A stretch of 64,000 nt of DNA from Erinaceus europaeus (Eukaryota > Chordata > Mammalia > Eulipotyphla > Erinaceidae). The DNA lies in contig NC_080168.1 in the NCBI RefSeq assembly GCF_950295315.1, forward strand, positions 62,643,838-62,707,837. Reading direction: 5' to 3'. The stretch's first letter is position 1, and each line of letters begins with the position of its first letter. Below, piece after piece: positions 10,053 through 20,812 of this stretch. The notes under the pieces are model-generated. The model was not told the DNA's origin. It did no database searches and saw nothing but the letters and a program-made list of their open reading frames with translations. The position numbers and the translations under genes are program-made.

Positions 10053-10130
10053 CTCCCATGTGGGGCTGGAACCTGGGTCATGAACATAGCAAGCCTGTGC
10101 CCTATTCAGTGAGCTATTTTGTCATTCCAT
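9945..10130 (-). mobile_element. SINE-C with (CA)n expansion
   Basis: Purine tract GACAGACAGACACAGAGAG, about 40 bp of CA repeat, TGGGGCTGGAACCTGGGTC and GTGAGCTATTTTGTC give a minus-strand SINE-C. Confidence 0.65.
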
Positions 10131-10164
10131 TGAGATTACTATGCACCTGCAGTAATCCATGTGC

Positions 10165-10195
10165 AACACACACACACACACATACACACACACTG
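10165..10195. repeat. (AC)n microsatellite
   Basis: About 28 bp of AC repeat with one AT interruption. Confidence 0.85.
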
Positions 10196-11332
10196 CACTT
10201 CTCTACAAATGGTGCTAGAATCACACCCCCTAAGGCCAAACACAGTGGCACCTTCCACAATACGGGTACTGTTTAGGAGTAACAACTAAGCTGCTGTCTG
10301 GCTGGAGATCTAGAGACTTATGTGTGTGTGTGTGTGTGTGGGGGGGGGCTACAGCCCCCAAAGGTTGCTTCTTACTGTGAGATTCTTTGTTACATAAAGT
10401 TTTTGAAATGCCAAAAGTGTAGATATGAAGGAGAGCCTAGTGGTTGCCATGGTTAGGGGAAAATGGGTCCAGAGAGAACTAGGTGTGGTTATAAAAGGGC
10501 AGCTGCCGGGATTCTGACCTGAGGGAAACAATCTCAGCCTTGCCAGCAGCAACACCAATACCCTAGCTGTGCTGTCTATGTTTGTAAGCTGTTACCAGGG
10601 GAAAAGCTGGCTAGAGAGCATGTAAGATCTCTGTGTTACTTACTACCCGTGGATCTATAACTGTCTCAAAGCAAAAAGTCTAATGAAAAGAAGTGAAAGT
10701 ACCTTCCTCAGCCTCCACCTCCACCCTCTCCCCACTTGAGCCACTGCTGAACACGCTGGGAGCTTTGTTTCCAAAGGTGTGTCAGGACAGAATACAGAAG
10801 TTCAGACAAACACTTCAGAGACTTTTAGATCTTGGTGTGCACCATGGTCAAAGGCACTGACCTTTTCTATTTAGTGATGAGTCCCAGAGCAGCTTTCCCA
10901 GTCAGGGCATCTCTCCTCTCCCTCTCTCTCCTCCTTCTGTCCACTGGAGGGATGCAGACTGATTTCCACTACCCAGGTGTGTACTGTGGGTTGAGTGGCA
11001 CATCCCTCAGCAATCACACTCAAAGACAAGGTGAAGCCTTGACTGCGTGCCTCAACAGGGCCCTTATTTGAAATCAGGATCTTTAATACAGAGGGCATGG
11101 TGTTAGATGAAGTCTCAGGACGGACCCTGACTCAATCTTCTACTGTGCTGACCCAAGTGCCCCTCTGGACAGACACCTGTGCCCTGAGGGCAGGTGGCAT
11201 GCAGACACTCTGGGCAGATGCGGGCTTGGGGAGCTGCCTGGACAGGCCTAGCAAAGCCTCGGCAGCCAGCAGGCCTCAGGGCACCTTCACTTCAAAATGA
11301 GGCTCCCAGAACTGGCTGGGGAGGGGGGGTGT
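10196..11332. other. Unique DNA, no gene seen
   Basis: Roughly 1.1 kb without recognised repeats except a short (GT)n-G run at 10320-10348. Open frames of 65-80 codons occur on both strands and overlap; none looks like a known protein. Confidence 0.4.
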
Positions 11333-11440
11333 TCAGAGCCTTCTAGTCATCTTCCCTTAACATTTCTCCCCCTTTGGGGGTATGGACCAAAATTCTTCCT
11401 GTGGTGCAGAAGGTGGCGGGGAGAACTTCTTGGAGACTTC
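11333..11440 (-). mobile_element. L1 3'UTR fragment (older subfamily)
   Basis: TCATCTTCCC, TTTCTCCCCCTTTGGGGGT and ATGGACCAAAATTCTTCC match, in reverse, the plus-strand L1 3'UTR at about 14970-15060. Short relic with no duplication seen. Confidence 0.65.
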
Positions 11441-11734
11441 AGAGTGGTACTTTATGACAATAGCCCCTAGGAGACTAGAAAAGTGCAGTTCCTTGTTCTT
11501 CCTACATGCTTCACACACTTGCATTCTTACTTGCATGCGATGGATGCAGGTTCTGAATCACGGTAGATGTAAGGGATGCCTGTCGGTGTGTATGTTCCTC
11601 CTCGTGGGCTGAGCTGACAAATTACTGCAACTGTGTGACTTCAGCACCAGAAATCCATGAAAACTTCTCCAGCTGTGGGGGCTGGGAGGCCCAGGTCAAG
11701 GCAGGTCCTCAAGCCTGATGGAGCCCTCTTCTTG

Positions 11735-11925
11735 CATGAGGTGGAGTAGGAGCACACACACTACAGTGTGCAAGGACCCAGGTTCAAGACTCTGGTCTCA
11801 CCCTGCAGGGGGAAAGCTTCTCCAGTGGTGAAGCAGGGCTGTAGGTGTCTCTGTTTTTCTCCCTATCTCCCCACTCACTTCTCAATTTCTCTGTCTCTAT
11901 CCAATAATAAGTTACATATACATTC
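11735..11925 (+). mobile_element. SINE-A, short form
   Basis: Head GAGGTGGAGTAGGAGCAC, B-box CAGGTTCAAGAC, core CCAGTGGTGAAGCAGGGC and tail CTCTATCCAATAATAAG. Confidence 0.8.
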
Positions 11926-13917
11926 ATATATATGTATATATTTTTAAGAACTCTTCTGAAAAAGACCATCATAACAGGAATTCGCATAATAGATTTGAGG
12001 GGATGTGCCTCCTCACCATAACAGTTGCTTGTGAAGCCTGAAGTGTGAGACGCCCACAAGCACACAGAAGGGGGTTTGGGGGAGGCTAAGGGTCAGTCTG
12101 AGTCTCTTTAGCTTGGGACACAGAGACCCCATGAGAGTACATGCCCCCTGGGAAGTGCAGTGGGTGTGGAGACAGCTCTTGGAGGGAAGCTACAGAAGTC
12201 CAAACCCAGCCGCAGAGAGAGCCCCGTTTTCCCCAGCTGGAGCCCTCTCTCCTGAGGGGGTCTCTTGAACTTGGCTCTCTCTGTTTTTGGATTTTTTCTG
12301 GGCTGTTGTGAACACAGACTAGGAATGTAGGGAAGTCTGGGCTGAAGATTGGAAATACCCTGGAGCCAAAGAAAGCTAAAGCCCAGCTTTTTCCTCTGCT
12401 TAGGCTTCTTCCTCTCCTCCCCATCTTTTTTTTTTTTTTTCCCTTGAATTAGATATATTTCTTAAAAGAATGATCCAAATCCCTCTGTCACAATGAAAAA
12501 AAAATTTTGCCTTTAAGTCTCTCTCTTTTTTTTCCACATTAAAGAACTGTCATAGCCAAGTGCTGTAGGACCCCAGGACGAAAATATTACCAAGATGGAT
12601 GATTGTTGGGTTGTTCTGAATGGGAGGGAGGGTGTGGTGGCTTTTCCCTCTCCCCTGCACACACCTCAGGAAGGCAAGCGCAGCAACACCCTTCGACCAC
12701 TCTGAAGAAGCGCTCACTGCTCAGCTCAGAATAGCCCCAAACAAGCAAAGCTTTTGTAGAGCGAGTGTGGGTCTGGAGAAGAGGCTCTTGGTAAGTACAC
12801 AGAACACTGGGCTTTTCTCAGGATCTCAATGTCTTTGGAAGCTGTTTACCAAGGGAAAGGACAGTAGAGAATGTACCTGTTACAGGCTGTTTGACTCTCT
12901 AAAATCTGCCTTCAGATTTCTGAGGTACATGACCAATGTCAGTAAAACAAAAGTGACCTCAGGTTTCTGTATACAATATTGCTCCCTCTTTGTTATTTTT
13001 TAAATGTTTTCCTGTGGTTGGCAATCCAGCTTGGGTCAAGTTTGGTAGGGAAACGCTTGGTGTTTAGACAGTAAATACTTCCAGGATAGACTGGAACGCT
13101 TTATACTTTTGATTCATCAACTCCTACCACCCCGATGGAAATAATAATCCATTTTGACATTTGTTCTCTTTCTGGAAAGAAGTTAGTCCCATGGAACACT
13201 GGGCTCCAGTCACTGTGGACTTCTCTTCTTTCCAACATCTATTATACAGTTTCTAACTTCTTGCTTTGCTATTAATTCTGATCCAATTTGTCTCAATTGA
13301 TCCCAATTGATCAGTCTTGCCTGATCCCTACCAAATGTGGACATCTTCAGGTGCTTTCTTTGTCCACCACTGGGAAGGTGTTAGGACCATAGAGATGAGT
13401 GTAGGTGCCAAACCCCAGGCTTGTGGAATTTATTTCTAACAGAAGGGATCACAGAACAACCAATATATATTTAATGATCATCTAATTACAACCCAGATCG
13501 GTGTTATAAAGGAGAACACAGGGGTTAGACTGTGTGTGTTAAGATTCCCTAGGTCATTTGTCCTCACCAGGGGAATCAGGGAAACTTCAGTAAGGGAAGG
13601 TATATTTGTGTATTGAGCTGAGACAGAAAGATGACAAGACAGCCCCCATGCCCCCACACAAATACACACATTGATGGGGTTACTATGGGTGTGTCCAGAG
13701 ACTCCAGCTGTGAGGAAGTTTGGTATGTTAAAGAAACTGAACAGGCAGGGGAGCTAGCTTAGTCTGCCATAGCACCAACTTGTATGTCTGAGGCCCAGGA
13801 AAAGGTCCCAAGGCCCAGGTCAGGGGATCCTTGGATTCTCCTGTAGATTTGATAGGCCTAGACCTCCAACAGACCCTTTCTTCATCAGCACTAGTCACTT
13901 CCATCAGGAATGTCACA
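11926..13917. other. Unique DNA, no gene recognised
   Basis: About 2 kb with no identifiable repeat. A 127-codon open frame at 12620-13003 and a 112-codon frame at 12086-12424 (opposite strand) have no recognisable domain. A consensus splice donor (GTAAGT) occurs at 12791 but no matching exon was recognised. Confidence 0.4.
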
Positions 13918-13928
13918 ATAAGCCTTTT

Positions 13929-14220
13929 ATTTCTTTTTAAAATTTTTTTATATTTATTTTTCCTTTTGTTGCCCTTGTTGTAGTCATTATTGCTGTTGTT
14001 ACTGATGTCACCGTTGTTGGATAGGACAGAGAGAAATGGAGAGAAGAGGGGAAGACAGAGAGGGGGAGAGAAAGATAGACACCTGCAGACCTGCTTCACC
14101 GCTTGTAAAGCGACTCCCCTGTAAGTGGGGAGCCGGGGCTCGAACCGGAATCCTTAAACCGGTCCTTGTGTTTCACGCCACATGCGCTTAACTCACTGCA
14201 CTACCGCCCGACTCCCCACC
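13929..14220 (-). mobile_element. SINE-A with long linker, exact duplication
   Basis: Flanked by ATAAGCCTTTT at 13918-13928 and 14221-14231, so the ends are secure. Contains linker, core and head (CGCTTAACTCACTGCACTAC). The terminal hairpin module is missing. Confidence 0.92.
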
Positions 14221-14439
14221 ATAAGCCTTTTCAAGGGCCTCTCCAGGACCTTGCCCTCACTATAAAGCAGCAATGGTATAGACTGCCCCATTTTCAGAAG
14301 GGAGGCTGGTCAGCCTACTCTGCCACTAGAGGAAGACTGGTCCTGAAATGAGTGCAACCTAGAATGTTCCCAGCTGTGACCATGTAATGTGAACTCAGAC
14401 TGATAGGGACCCGAAGGTTATATAGGCTCCTGAGCTAAA

Positions 14440-15565
14440 TGTGGATATACATGGGCCTTGAGTCAGACTGATCCTGTAAACAGTCAACTGTATTTATATA
14501 TTTTTGTCCAATTTGAGAGCTACTCTCTGCCCTCATCCAGCTTTCTACTCCTATTCTCAATTATGACACAATCTTCCCATACTATATTTTTAGTTCACCT
14601 CCATGTTAACTATCAAGCTCAGGCAAAAATCACTAAAATCATGGGTCCCAAGGAACATACCTAAAATAGACTTCCTAGCTTCTTTCTACCCTAAAAATCC
14701 CTATTCTCACCTGCTCTATTCCTACTTCACGGTTCCTATTTATTAAATACTTTGTCCTGCCTCATAACTTACTGCCTTTCAGATACCAAGTTGCAGATGC
14801 TACTATCATTCCATCCTGACTTCCCTGGGCAGACAAACTCACCAATGTGTCCTGGAACCTCCCTTCTCCAGAGCCCAGACCCACTAAGGAAAGATAGAAA
14901 CAGGCTAGGGGTGTGGATCCATCTGCCAACACCCATGTCCAGCAGAGTAGCAATGATAGAAGCCAAACCTCCCACATTCTGCACCCCCAAAAGAATTTTG
15001 GTCCATACCCCCAGAGGGGGAGAAATATTAGGGGAAGATGATTAGAGGGTTCTGAAACCCAGTTCCATCAAGACCCAGCAAGAGAAGGAAAAACGAAGGA
15101 CATTTGGAAGTAGTCATAGGTGTAGCTATGACATAAAATGGAAAAGAAGGCAGGATTATAGAAAAACTGAGACGGGGCCAGGTAGTGGTGCACCTGGTTA
15201 AGCGCACATGTTGCAATGCACAAGGGTCTGTGTTCAAGGCCCCGGTCACCAGCTGCAGGAGGAAAGCTTTGCATGTGGTGAAGCAGGGCTGCAGGTGTCT
15301 CTCTATCTCCCCGTTCCCTCTTGATTTCTGTCTGTCTCTATCCAATATATAAATAAACAGAGATAATAAAAAGTTTTTTTTTTAAAGAAAAACTGGGAAA
15401 TATGTATATAGTTATACAAACAGTAATCCACCCATATCTGTGACTGTGGTTTCCAATGGAGGGAATGGAGACACAGAACTCTGGTGGTGGGAACGGTGTA
15501 GAATTGTACTCCTGTTATATCTTAATGTTTGTAAATCACTAATAAAAATATTACACCATAAAGAA
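14440..15565 (+). mobile_element. L1 3'UTR, older subfamily, split by a SINE
   Basis: Contains the blocks ACCAATGTGTCCTGGA, CACCCATGTCCAGCAG, GGTCCATACCCCCAGAGG and, after the SINE at 15170-15385, CTGGTGGTGGGAACGGTG and the terminal AATCACTAATAAAAATA. The same blocks, less diverged, occur in the young L1s at 16-18 kb and 48.7-50.3 kb. The left limit is uncertain. Confidence 0.7.
15170..15385 (+). mobile_element. SINE-A, short form, inserted in L1
   Basis: Flanked by AGAAAAACTG at 15160-15169 and 15386-15395. Head CAGGTAGTGGTGCACCTGG, B-box GTTCAAGGCCCC, core and tail CTATCCAATATATAAATAAA. It dates the surrounding L1 tail as older. Confidence 0.92.
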
Positions 15566-15604
15566 GAAGAAGGAGAAGTAGTAATAGCAGTAGTAGTGAT
15601 GGTG

Positions 15605-15715
15605 GTGGTCTCAGGTTCCATCGCTGGCACCACCTTGTGCCAGAGGTGAGAACTGAGCATTGCTCTGATGTCTCTTTCCCCTGCTGTCTCCTCTCATAAT
15701 AAATACACACCTCCC
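15605..15715 (+). mobile_element. SINE fragment
   Basis: Second half of a tRNA-derived SINE: TCAGGTTCCATCGCTGGC, CACCTTGTGCCAGAGG and tail CTCATAATAAATACAC. It is closest to SINE-C. Confidence 0.5.
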
Positions 15716-15830
15716 CAAAAGGGAAAGAAACTGGGGGTTTCTGGAGAAGAGGATGAGTGGACAGTGGTGTTAAAACTTAGTCTGGGAAAGTAGGCTTCAA
15801 GTGGGGAAGGCTTATTTAGGAGATTTTTGG

Positions 15831-15965
15831 GATTTTTTTTTTTTTTTTTTTAAACCAAAGCACTGCTCAGCTCTGGCTTCTGGTGGTGCTGGGGATTGAA
15901 CCTGGGACTTTGAAGCCTCAGACATGAATGTGTCTTTGCATAACCATTATGCTATATCTTGAGTC
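15831..15965 (-). mobile_element. SINE-B copy
   Basis: A poly-T run then CAAAGCACTGCTCAGCTC, GGTGGTGCTGGGGATTGAAC and GCATAACCATTATGCTAT on the plus strand; a good minus-strand SINE-B with A tail. Confidence 0.85.
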
Positions 15966-16053
15966 GGGGATATTTGAGTTTTATTCTGGGAGTAGCAGAA
16001 GGCCCCAGGAAGATTTGACATAGGATATATGATTTAACTTATAGTTATATAGT

Positions 16054-17819
16054 TCAGCAAACTTAGCACCAAAAAAGCAAATGACCCCATCCAAAAATGG
16101 GCAGAGGATACGAACAAAACATTCACCTCAGAGGAGATCCAAAAGGCTAACAAACATATGAAAAACTGCTCTAGGTCACTGATTGTCAGAGAAATGCAAA
16201 TTAAGACAACACTAAGATACCACCTCACTCCTGTAAGAATGGCATACATCAAAAAGGACAGCAGCAACAAATGCTGGAGAGGTTGTGGGGACAGAGGAAC
16301 CCTTTTACATTGCTGGTGGGAATGTAAATTGGTACAGCCTCTGTGGAGAGCAGTCTGGAAAACTCTCAGAAGGCTAGACATGGACCTTCCATATGATCCA
16401 GTAATTCCTCTCCTGGGGTTATACCCCAAGGCCTCCATAACACCCAACCAAAAAGAGGTGTGTACTCCTATGTTCATAGCAGCACAATTCATAATAGCTA
16501 AAACCTGGAAGCAACCCAGGTGCCCAACAACAGATGAGTGGCTGAGAAAGCTGTGGTATATATACACAATGGAATACTATGCAGCTATCAAGAACAATGA
16601 ACCCACCTTCTCTGACCCATCTTGGACAGAGCTAGAAGGAATTATGTTAAGTGAGCTAAGTCAGAAAGATAAAGATGAGTATGGGATAATCTCACTCATC
16701 AACAGAAGTTGAGTAAGAAGATCTGAAAGGGAAACTAAAAGCAGGACCTGACCAAATTGTAAGTAGGGCACCAAAGTAAAAACCCTGTGGTGAGGGGTAG
16801 ACATGTAGCTTCCTGGGCCAGTGGGGGGTGGGAATGAGTGGGAGGGATGGGTCACAGTCTTTTGGTGGTGGGAATGGTGTTTATGTACACTCTTAGTAAA
16901 ATGTAGTCATATAAATCACTAGTTAATACGAGAGGGAGAAAATTAATTGTATGTCTCGAAGTTTTTCAAAACACAAACTGAATCTTTTTAATATATAGGC
17001 TGTGTAATTGATATGCAGACTCTCTCAAAAGCCTAGACCAAGTAGATCAGAAGCAACCAATAGCACAGCTATATACAAGATACTGGGTACTGTACAGCAA
17101 ACCCTAACAAAAGGACTTTTCAAAGTTAACCCAATTACCAATAATGTGATGATAACATTAACTATCCATTGTCTTTTTGAACCCTAAGACAGCAGGAACC
17201 TCATATCTCCACTATAGAGCCTCTACTTCCCCCAGTCCTAGAACCATTGTATAGGGCCCACTTTCCTGTATGCCTCTCCCAATCCATATCAAATAATATT
17301 GCATCTGCCGATCACAACCTAACCAACACAAGCAGAAGTACACTAGAGTTTGCAGTGAGTACCCCCCTAACACTTCCTCTCCACTACTCCAAGCTTTGGG
17401 TCCATGATTGTTCAATAATTTGTTTGGCTTCGTATGTTAACTCTCTTTTCAGTCACCAGGTTCCAGATGTCATCAGGGTGCCGGCCAAGCTTCCCTGGAC
17501 TGAAGACCCCACCAATGTGTCCTGGAGCTCCGCTTCCTCAGAGACCAATCCTACTAGGGAAAGAGAGAGGCAGACTGGGAGTATGGACCGACCAGTCAAC
17601 GCCCATGTTCAGCGGGGAAGCAATTACAGCAGCCAGACCTTCTACCTTCTGCAACCCACAATGACCCTGGGTCCATGCTCCCAGAGGGATAGAGAATGGG
17701 AAAGCTATCAGGGGAAGGGGCGGGATATGGAGATTGGGTGGTGGGAATTGTGTGGAATTGTACCCCTCCTACCCTATGGTTTTGTTAATTAATCCTTTCT
17801 TAAAAAAAAAAAAAAGCTA
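16054..17819 (+). mobile_element. 5'-truncated L1 with exact target-site duplication
   Basis: The duplication TATAGTTATATAGT lies at 16040-16053 and 17820-17833 and encloses 1766 bp. It holds the end of ORF2 (to 16712), about 1.1 kb of 3'UTR, and an A tail at 17802-17814. ORF2 is open to its stop, so the copy is fairly young. Compared with the L1 at 48.7-50.3 kb, it lacks about 240 bp of the 3'UTR near 17330. Confidence 0.95.
16056..16712 (+). pseudogene. L1 ORF2 C-terminal remnant
   Basis: About 218 codons in frame with no internal stop, ending at TGA 16710-16712. Readable blocks are [13 protein letters not shown], then a cysteine-rich motif with CWRGCG followed by HCWWEC, which is the C-terminal zinc-knuckle-like region of L1 ORF2p, and finally the [10 protein letters not shown] block. 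The endonuclease and reverse transcriptase domains are absent because of 5' truncation, so it is not an independent gene. Confidence 0.93.
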
Positions 17820-17833
17820 TATAGTTATATAGT

Positions 17834-18400
17834 CATCTTGGGGAGGAGACTTCTCTGAGGAGAATGAAGGTGACCAGAGGTGACCTCTGGAAGCTAGAAT
17901 GTGTGTTCCCCCAGCTCACCTCCACATCTGGTCACAGCTCCCCTCTGCTCAGAGGAGTCCTGTGTGACTAGGACAAGCTGACTCTCCCTCCTCCTTGTCA
18001 CAGGACAAATAAGCCACTGGACCTATCTCAGTTCCTTGATCTCCTGGTGGCAGGGGGAGGCTGAGGGGTGGGCACATGGGCACATGGCCCAAGTTAATCA
18101 ACACTTCTGCAGGACTTCTAACTCCATAGCTCAGGGAAGAGACAGTCCCCAGGTCTCTGCACTGCTAGCTGAGAACCAGGTCAGGTCAGCAAGGAAAACA
18201 TGAGACAAAAACCAACACAGAAATGTCTACATCTTAGACTCTAAGAGCTGGAGAAAGATGATGAATAAACTAGGCAACTCCATAGATGTAGTCACGACTA
18301 AATCAAATGCTCTTGATTATGAGTCAATGCATACATGTTCTCTTTTATTTATTTTTTAATATTGGTTGAGCGCTGTTAGTATCGAGAGATTTCTAGAATA
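17834..18400. other. Unique DNA with a 17-bp palindrome
   Basis: No gene or repeat recognised. The palindrome CCAGAGGTGACCTCTGG lies at 17874-17890. Confidence 0.4.
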
Positions 18401-18650
18401 CCTAAAAACATTTCTAAATAAGAAATGCTTAATTTTTCGAGGACCTGTCAAGCTGTTTTCCAGAATGGCCGTTCTAGTTTAGGACCCTACCTGTAATATC
18501 TCAGATTCACATCCTTGTCAATACTGTTAAGGATACAATGTTCTTCTCGCTGGTCTGATGGGTATGCAGTGACATTGCCCATTAATTAAATTGCTCGTCT
18601 CATTACTGAAGTCTTTAGTGAGGTACTCTTTTTAAAGCTGGAACTCATGT
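18400..18650 (-). mobile_element. Ancient L1 ORF2 fragment
   Basis: CTGTCAAGCTGTTTTCCAGA, CAGATTCACATCCTTGTCAA and GTCTGATGGGTATGCAGTG are well-known antisense L1 ORF2 blocks seen across mammals. Heavily diverged. Confidence 0.65.
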
Positions 18651-18654
18651 ATTT

Positions 18655-18775
18655 TTTTTATTGGGGAATTAATAGTTTACAGTCAACAGTAAATACTATA
18701 GTTTCTACATGCATAACATTTCCCAGTTTTCCACTTAACAATATAACCCCCATGAGGTACATTTTTTAAAAACTT
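18655..18775 (-). mobile_element. L1 3' end fragment
   Basis: GGGGAATTAATAGTTTACAG, AACAGTAAATACTATAGTT and TTTTCCACTTAACAATATAA are the reverse of the L1 terminus at about 48485-48565. Confidence 0.75.
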
Positions 18776-18799
18776 ATTCCAGTTTTTGGATTGCCTGTT

Positions 18800-18963
18800 T
18801 ACTTCCCTTCTTCTTCCCCCTCTTTTTCTTCCATTCTTTTTCCCTTCCTTCTTTCCTTCTTTCCTCCCTTCCTTCCTTTCCTTTCTCCCCCATTCTTGTT
18901 CTTTTCTTTCTTTCCCATTCATTCATTCATTCATTCATTCATTCATTCATTCATTCATTCATT
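18800..18963. repeat. CTTC-rich tract and (CATT)n microsatellite
   Basis: A polypyrimidine stretch (CTTCC/CTTT units) followed by about 12 CATT units at 18916-18963, abutting a minus-strand SINE-B. Confidence 0.9.
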
Positions 18964-19078
18964 ACCAGAGCACAGTTCACCTTTAGCTTATAGTGGTGCT
19001 ACGAATTGAACCTAGGACCTCTTGGTGCTTCAGGCATGAAAGTCATCTGTGTAAATTGATGTGCTATTACACCTAGTA
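18964..19078 (-). mobile_element. SINE-B copy, diverged
   Basis: CCAGAGCACAGTTCACCTTT, GTGGTGCTACGAATTGAACC and CTTCAGGCATGAAAGTCATC in reverse orientation. Confidence 0.7.
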
Positions 19079-19139
19079 TGTCTATTTTCTTGCTTTCTTT
19101 AAAAAAAACTTCATCCATGACAATAAAGAGAATCAGAAT

Positions 19140-19236
19140 ATCTTTCTGGCACATGTGATACTGGGGCTTGAACCTGGGACCTCAGGCTTGAGATATTGAG
19201 AATAAAATACTTTTTCCTCTGTGCCACTTCCCAGGA
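19140..19236 (-). mobile_element. SINE fragment
   Basis: GATACTGGGGCTTGAACCTG and GTGCCACTTCCCAGG resemble the head half of a tRNA-derived SINE in reverse. The family is unclear. Confidence 0.4.
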
Positions 19237-19284
19237 TACCTTACGTTCCTAACACTACTTTGAAGAGCAAAGGTTATTTAAAAA

Positions 19285-19393
19285 AAATTATCTTTACTTA
19301 TTGGATAGAGATAGTCAAAAATTGAGAGGGTAGGGAAGATAGAGAGACACCTACAATACTACTTCACCATTTGCAAAGCTTTCCCCCTGCAGG
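19285..19393 (-). mobile_element. SINE-A, truncated head
   Basis: Tail TTATTGGATAGAGATAGTC, body and CTTTCCCCCTGCAGG, then breaks off before the B-box. Confidence 0.65.
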
Positions 19394-19466
19394 ACATTTC
19401 ATAACTTTTTTCTTTTTTAAATTTATTTTTTAATAATTTTTATTATATTTACTTACTTTTTAATAT

Positions 19467-19806
19467 ATATTTTGCCTCCATGATTATCGCTGGGGCTCGG
19501 TGCCTGCACTACAAATCCACTGCTCCTGGAGGCCATTTTTTCCATTTTCTTGCCCTTGTTGTTGCCCTTGTTGTAGTTGTTATTGTTGTTATAGCTGTTG
19601 TTGTTGTTGTTGGATAGGAAAGAAATTGAGAGAGGAGGGGAAGACAGAGAGGAGGAGAGAAAGATAGACACCTACAGCCCTGCTTTACCACTTGCTGTGG
19701 TGACCCTGCTGCAAGCAAGGAGCTGAGGCTTTGAACCGGGATCCTTAGGCCAGTCCTTGCGCTTCATGCCATGTGCACTTAACCTGCTATGCTACTGCCC
19801 AGCCCC
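19467..19806 (-). mobile_element. SINE-A, long form
   Basis: Module GCCTCCATGATTATCGCTGG with CCTGGAGGC arm, GTTGTTGTTGGATAGG linker, and the head ending CTACTGCCCAGCCCCC. The core hairpin is diverged (CACTTGCTGTGGTG). Confidence 0.85.
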
Positions 19807-19807
19807 C

Positions 19808-20003
19808 TTATCTTAACTTATTTATTAGATAGAGACTATCAGAAATTGAGAGGAAGGGGGAGGGAGAGAGGAAGAGAGACAAAGAGATACCTGCAGCACT
19901 GCTTCACTACTCGTGAAGCTTTCCCCCTACAGGTGGAGACCTGAACCTGGGTCCTTGTGCACTGTAATGTGGCATTTAACCAGGTGCATCACCACCCAGC
20001 CCC
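19808..20003 (-). mobile_element. SINE-A, short form
   Basis: Directly abuts the previous SINE in the same orientation: tail TTATCTTAACTTATTTATTAG, CTGCTTCACTACTCGTGAAG core, head ending CATCACCACCCAGCCCC. Confidence 0.85.
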
Positions 20004-20147
20004 AGGATATTTCTTAACATTCACTTGAAAAGATTGGATTCTACCAGTCTCATCTACATCAAATGTCTGTGGAGTCAAATAAAAAATGAAAAGGTATTTT
20101 TAAAGTACCATCTATTTCTACTGTTGCTAATTCTATTGTTAGTACTA

Positions 20148-20190
20148 TATCTGTATCTGTATCTGTATCTGTATCTGCATCTGTATCTAT
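20148..20190. repeat. (TATCTG)n hexanucleotide repeat
   Basis: About seven TATCTG units with one CATCTG variant, immediately before a minus-strand SINE-A. Confidence 0.95.
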
Positions 20191-20191
20191 A

Positions 20192-20405
20192 TCTCCTCTA
20201 GGGTTATTGCTGGGGCTTAGTGCCAGCCCTACGAATCCACTGCTCTTGGAGACCATCCCCCCCCCATTTTATTTGATAGGACAGAGAGAAATTGAGAGAA
20301 GAGGGGGAGATAGAAAGGGGAGAGAAAGATAGACATCTGCAGACTGAACTTTACCACTTGTGAAGTGTTCTCCCTGAAGGTGGGGAGCAGGGGCTCTAAC
20401 CTCAT
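20192..20405 (-). mobile_element. SINE-A, long form, head truncated
   Basis: 3' module CCTCTAGGGTTATTGCTGG, body TTTGATAGGACAGAGAGAA and core; it ends at GAGCAGGGGCTCTAACCTC. Confidence 0.75.
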
Positions 20406-20812
20406 TTTTTAAAGACAAATTTTTAGTATAGTCCTTTGACTATTTCAAAACTAGATAATTTATTTTCACACTGAATTGTAAGTTTTTTTTAAAGTACAAT
20501 TCCAATATGAAAGATACAGTTTTCAATTTTTTGTTTAATTCCATGGACAGTTCCTCCTCCTCTGTTCCCAATTCTTGTTTGATTTCATTGGAAGTGAAAA
20601 AGTTTTAAACTTTGATGAAGTTTAATTAATTATTGGTTGCTTGTGCTTGTGTTTTAGATATGACATATCTAAAACAATATCACCAAGTCCAAGATATTAC
20701 TGGAGATGCTTCTTTAAGGAGATGTCTCTTTTTCACTGTCGATTAAGTTTTTATTACTTGCAGCCTATCTGATGTGTGCTAAAATAAGTCACTCAAAGTG
20801 ATTAAGAGGATG

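Noticed and set aside
12785..12800. Good splice donor TTG|GTAAGT
   Set aside because: No acceptor or conserved exon could be matched upstream, and single consensus donors are frequent by chance.
12086..13003. 112- and 127-codon open frames on opposite strands
   Set aside because: No recognisable domain, no flanking promoter or splice context that fits, CpG-poor intergenic DNA; such lengths occur by chance.
16158..16712. 184-codon frame as a cellular gene
   Set aside because: It is the C-terminal end of L1 ORF2 inside a 5'-truncated element bounded by a target-site duplication.
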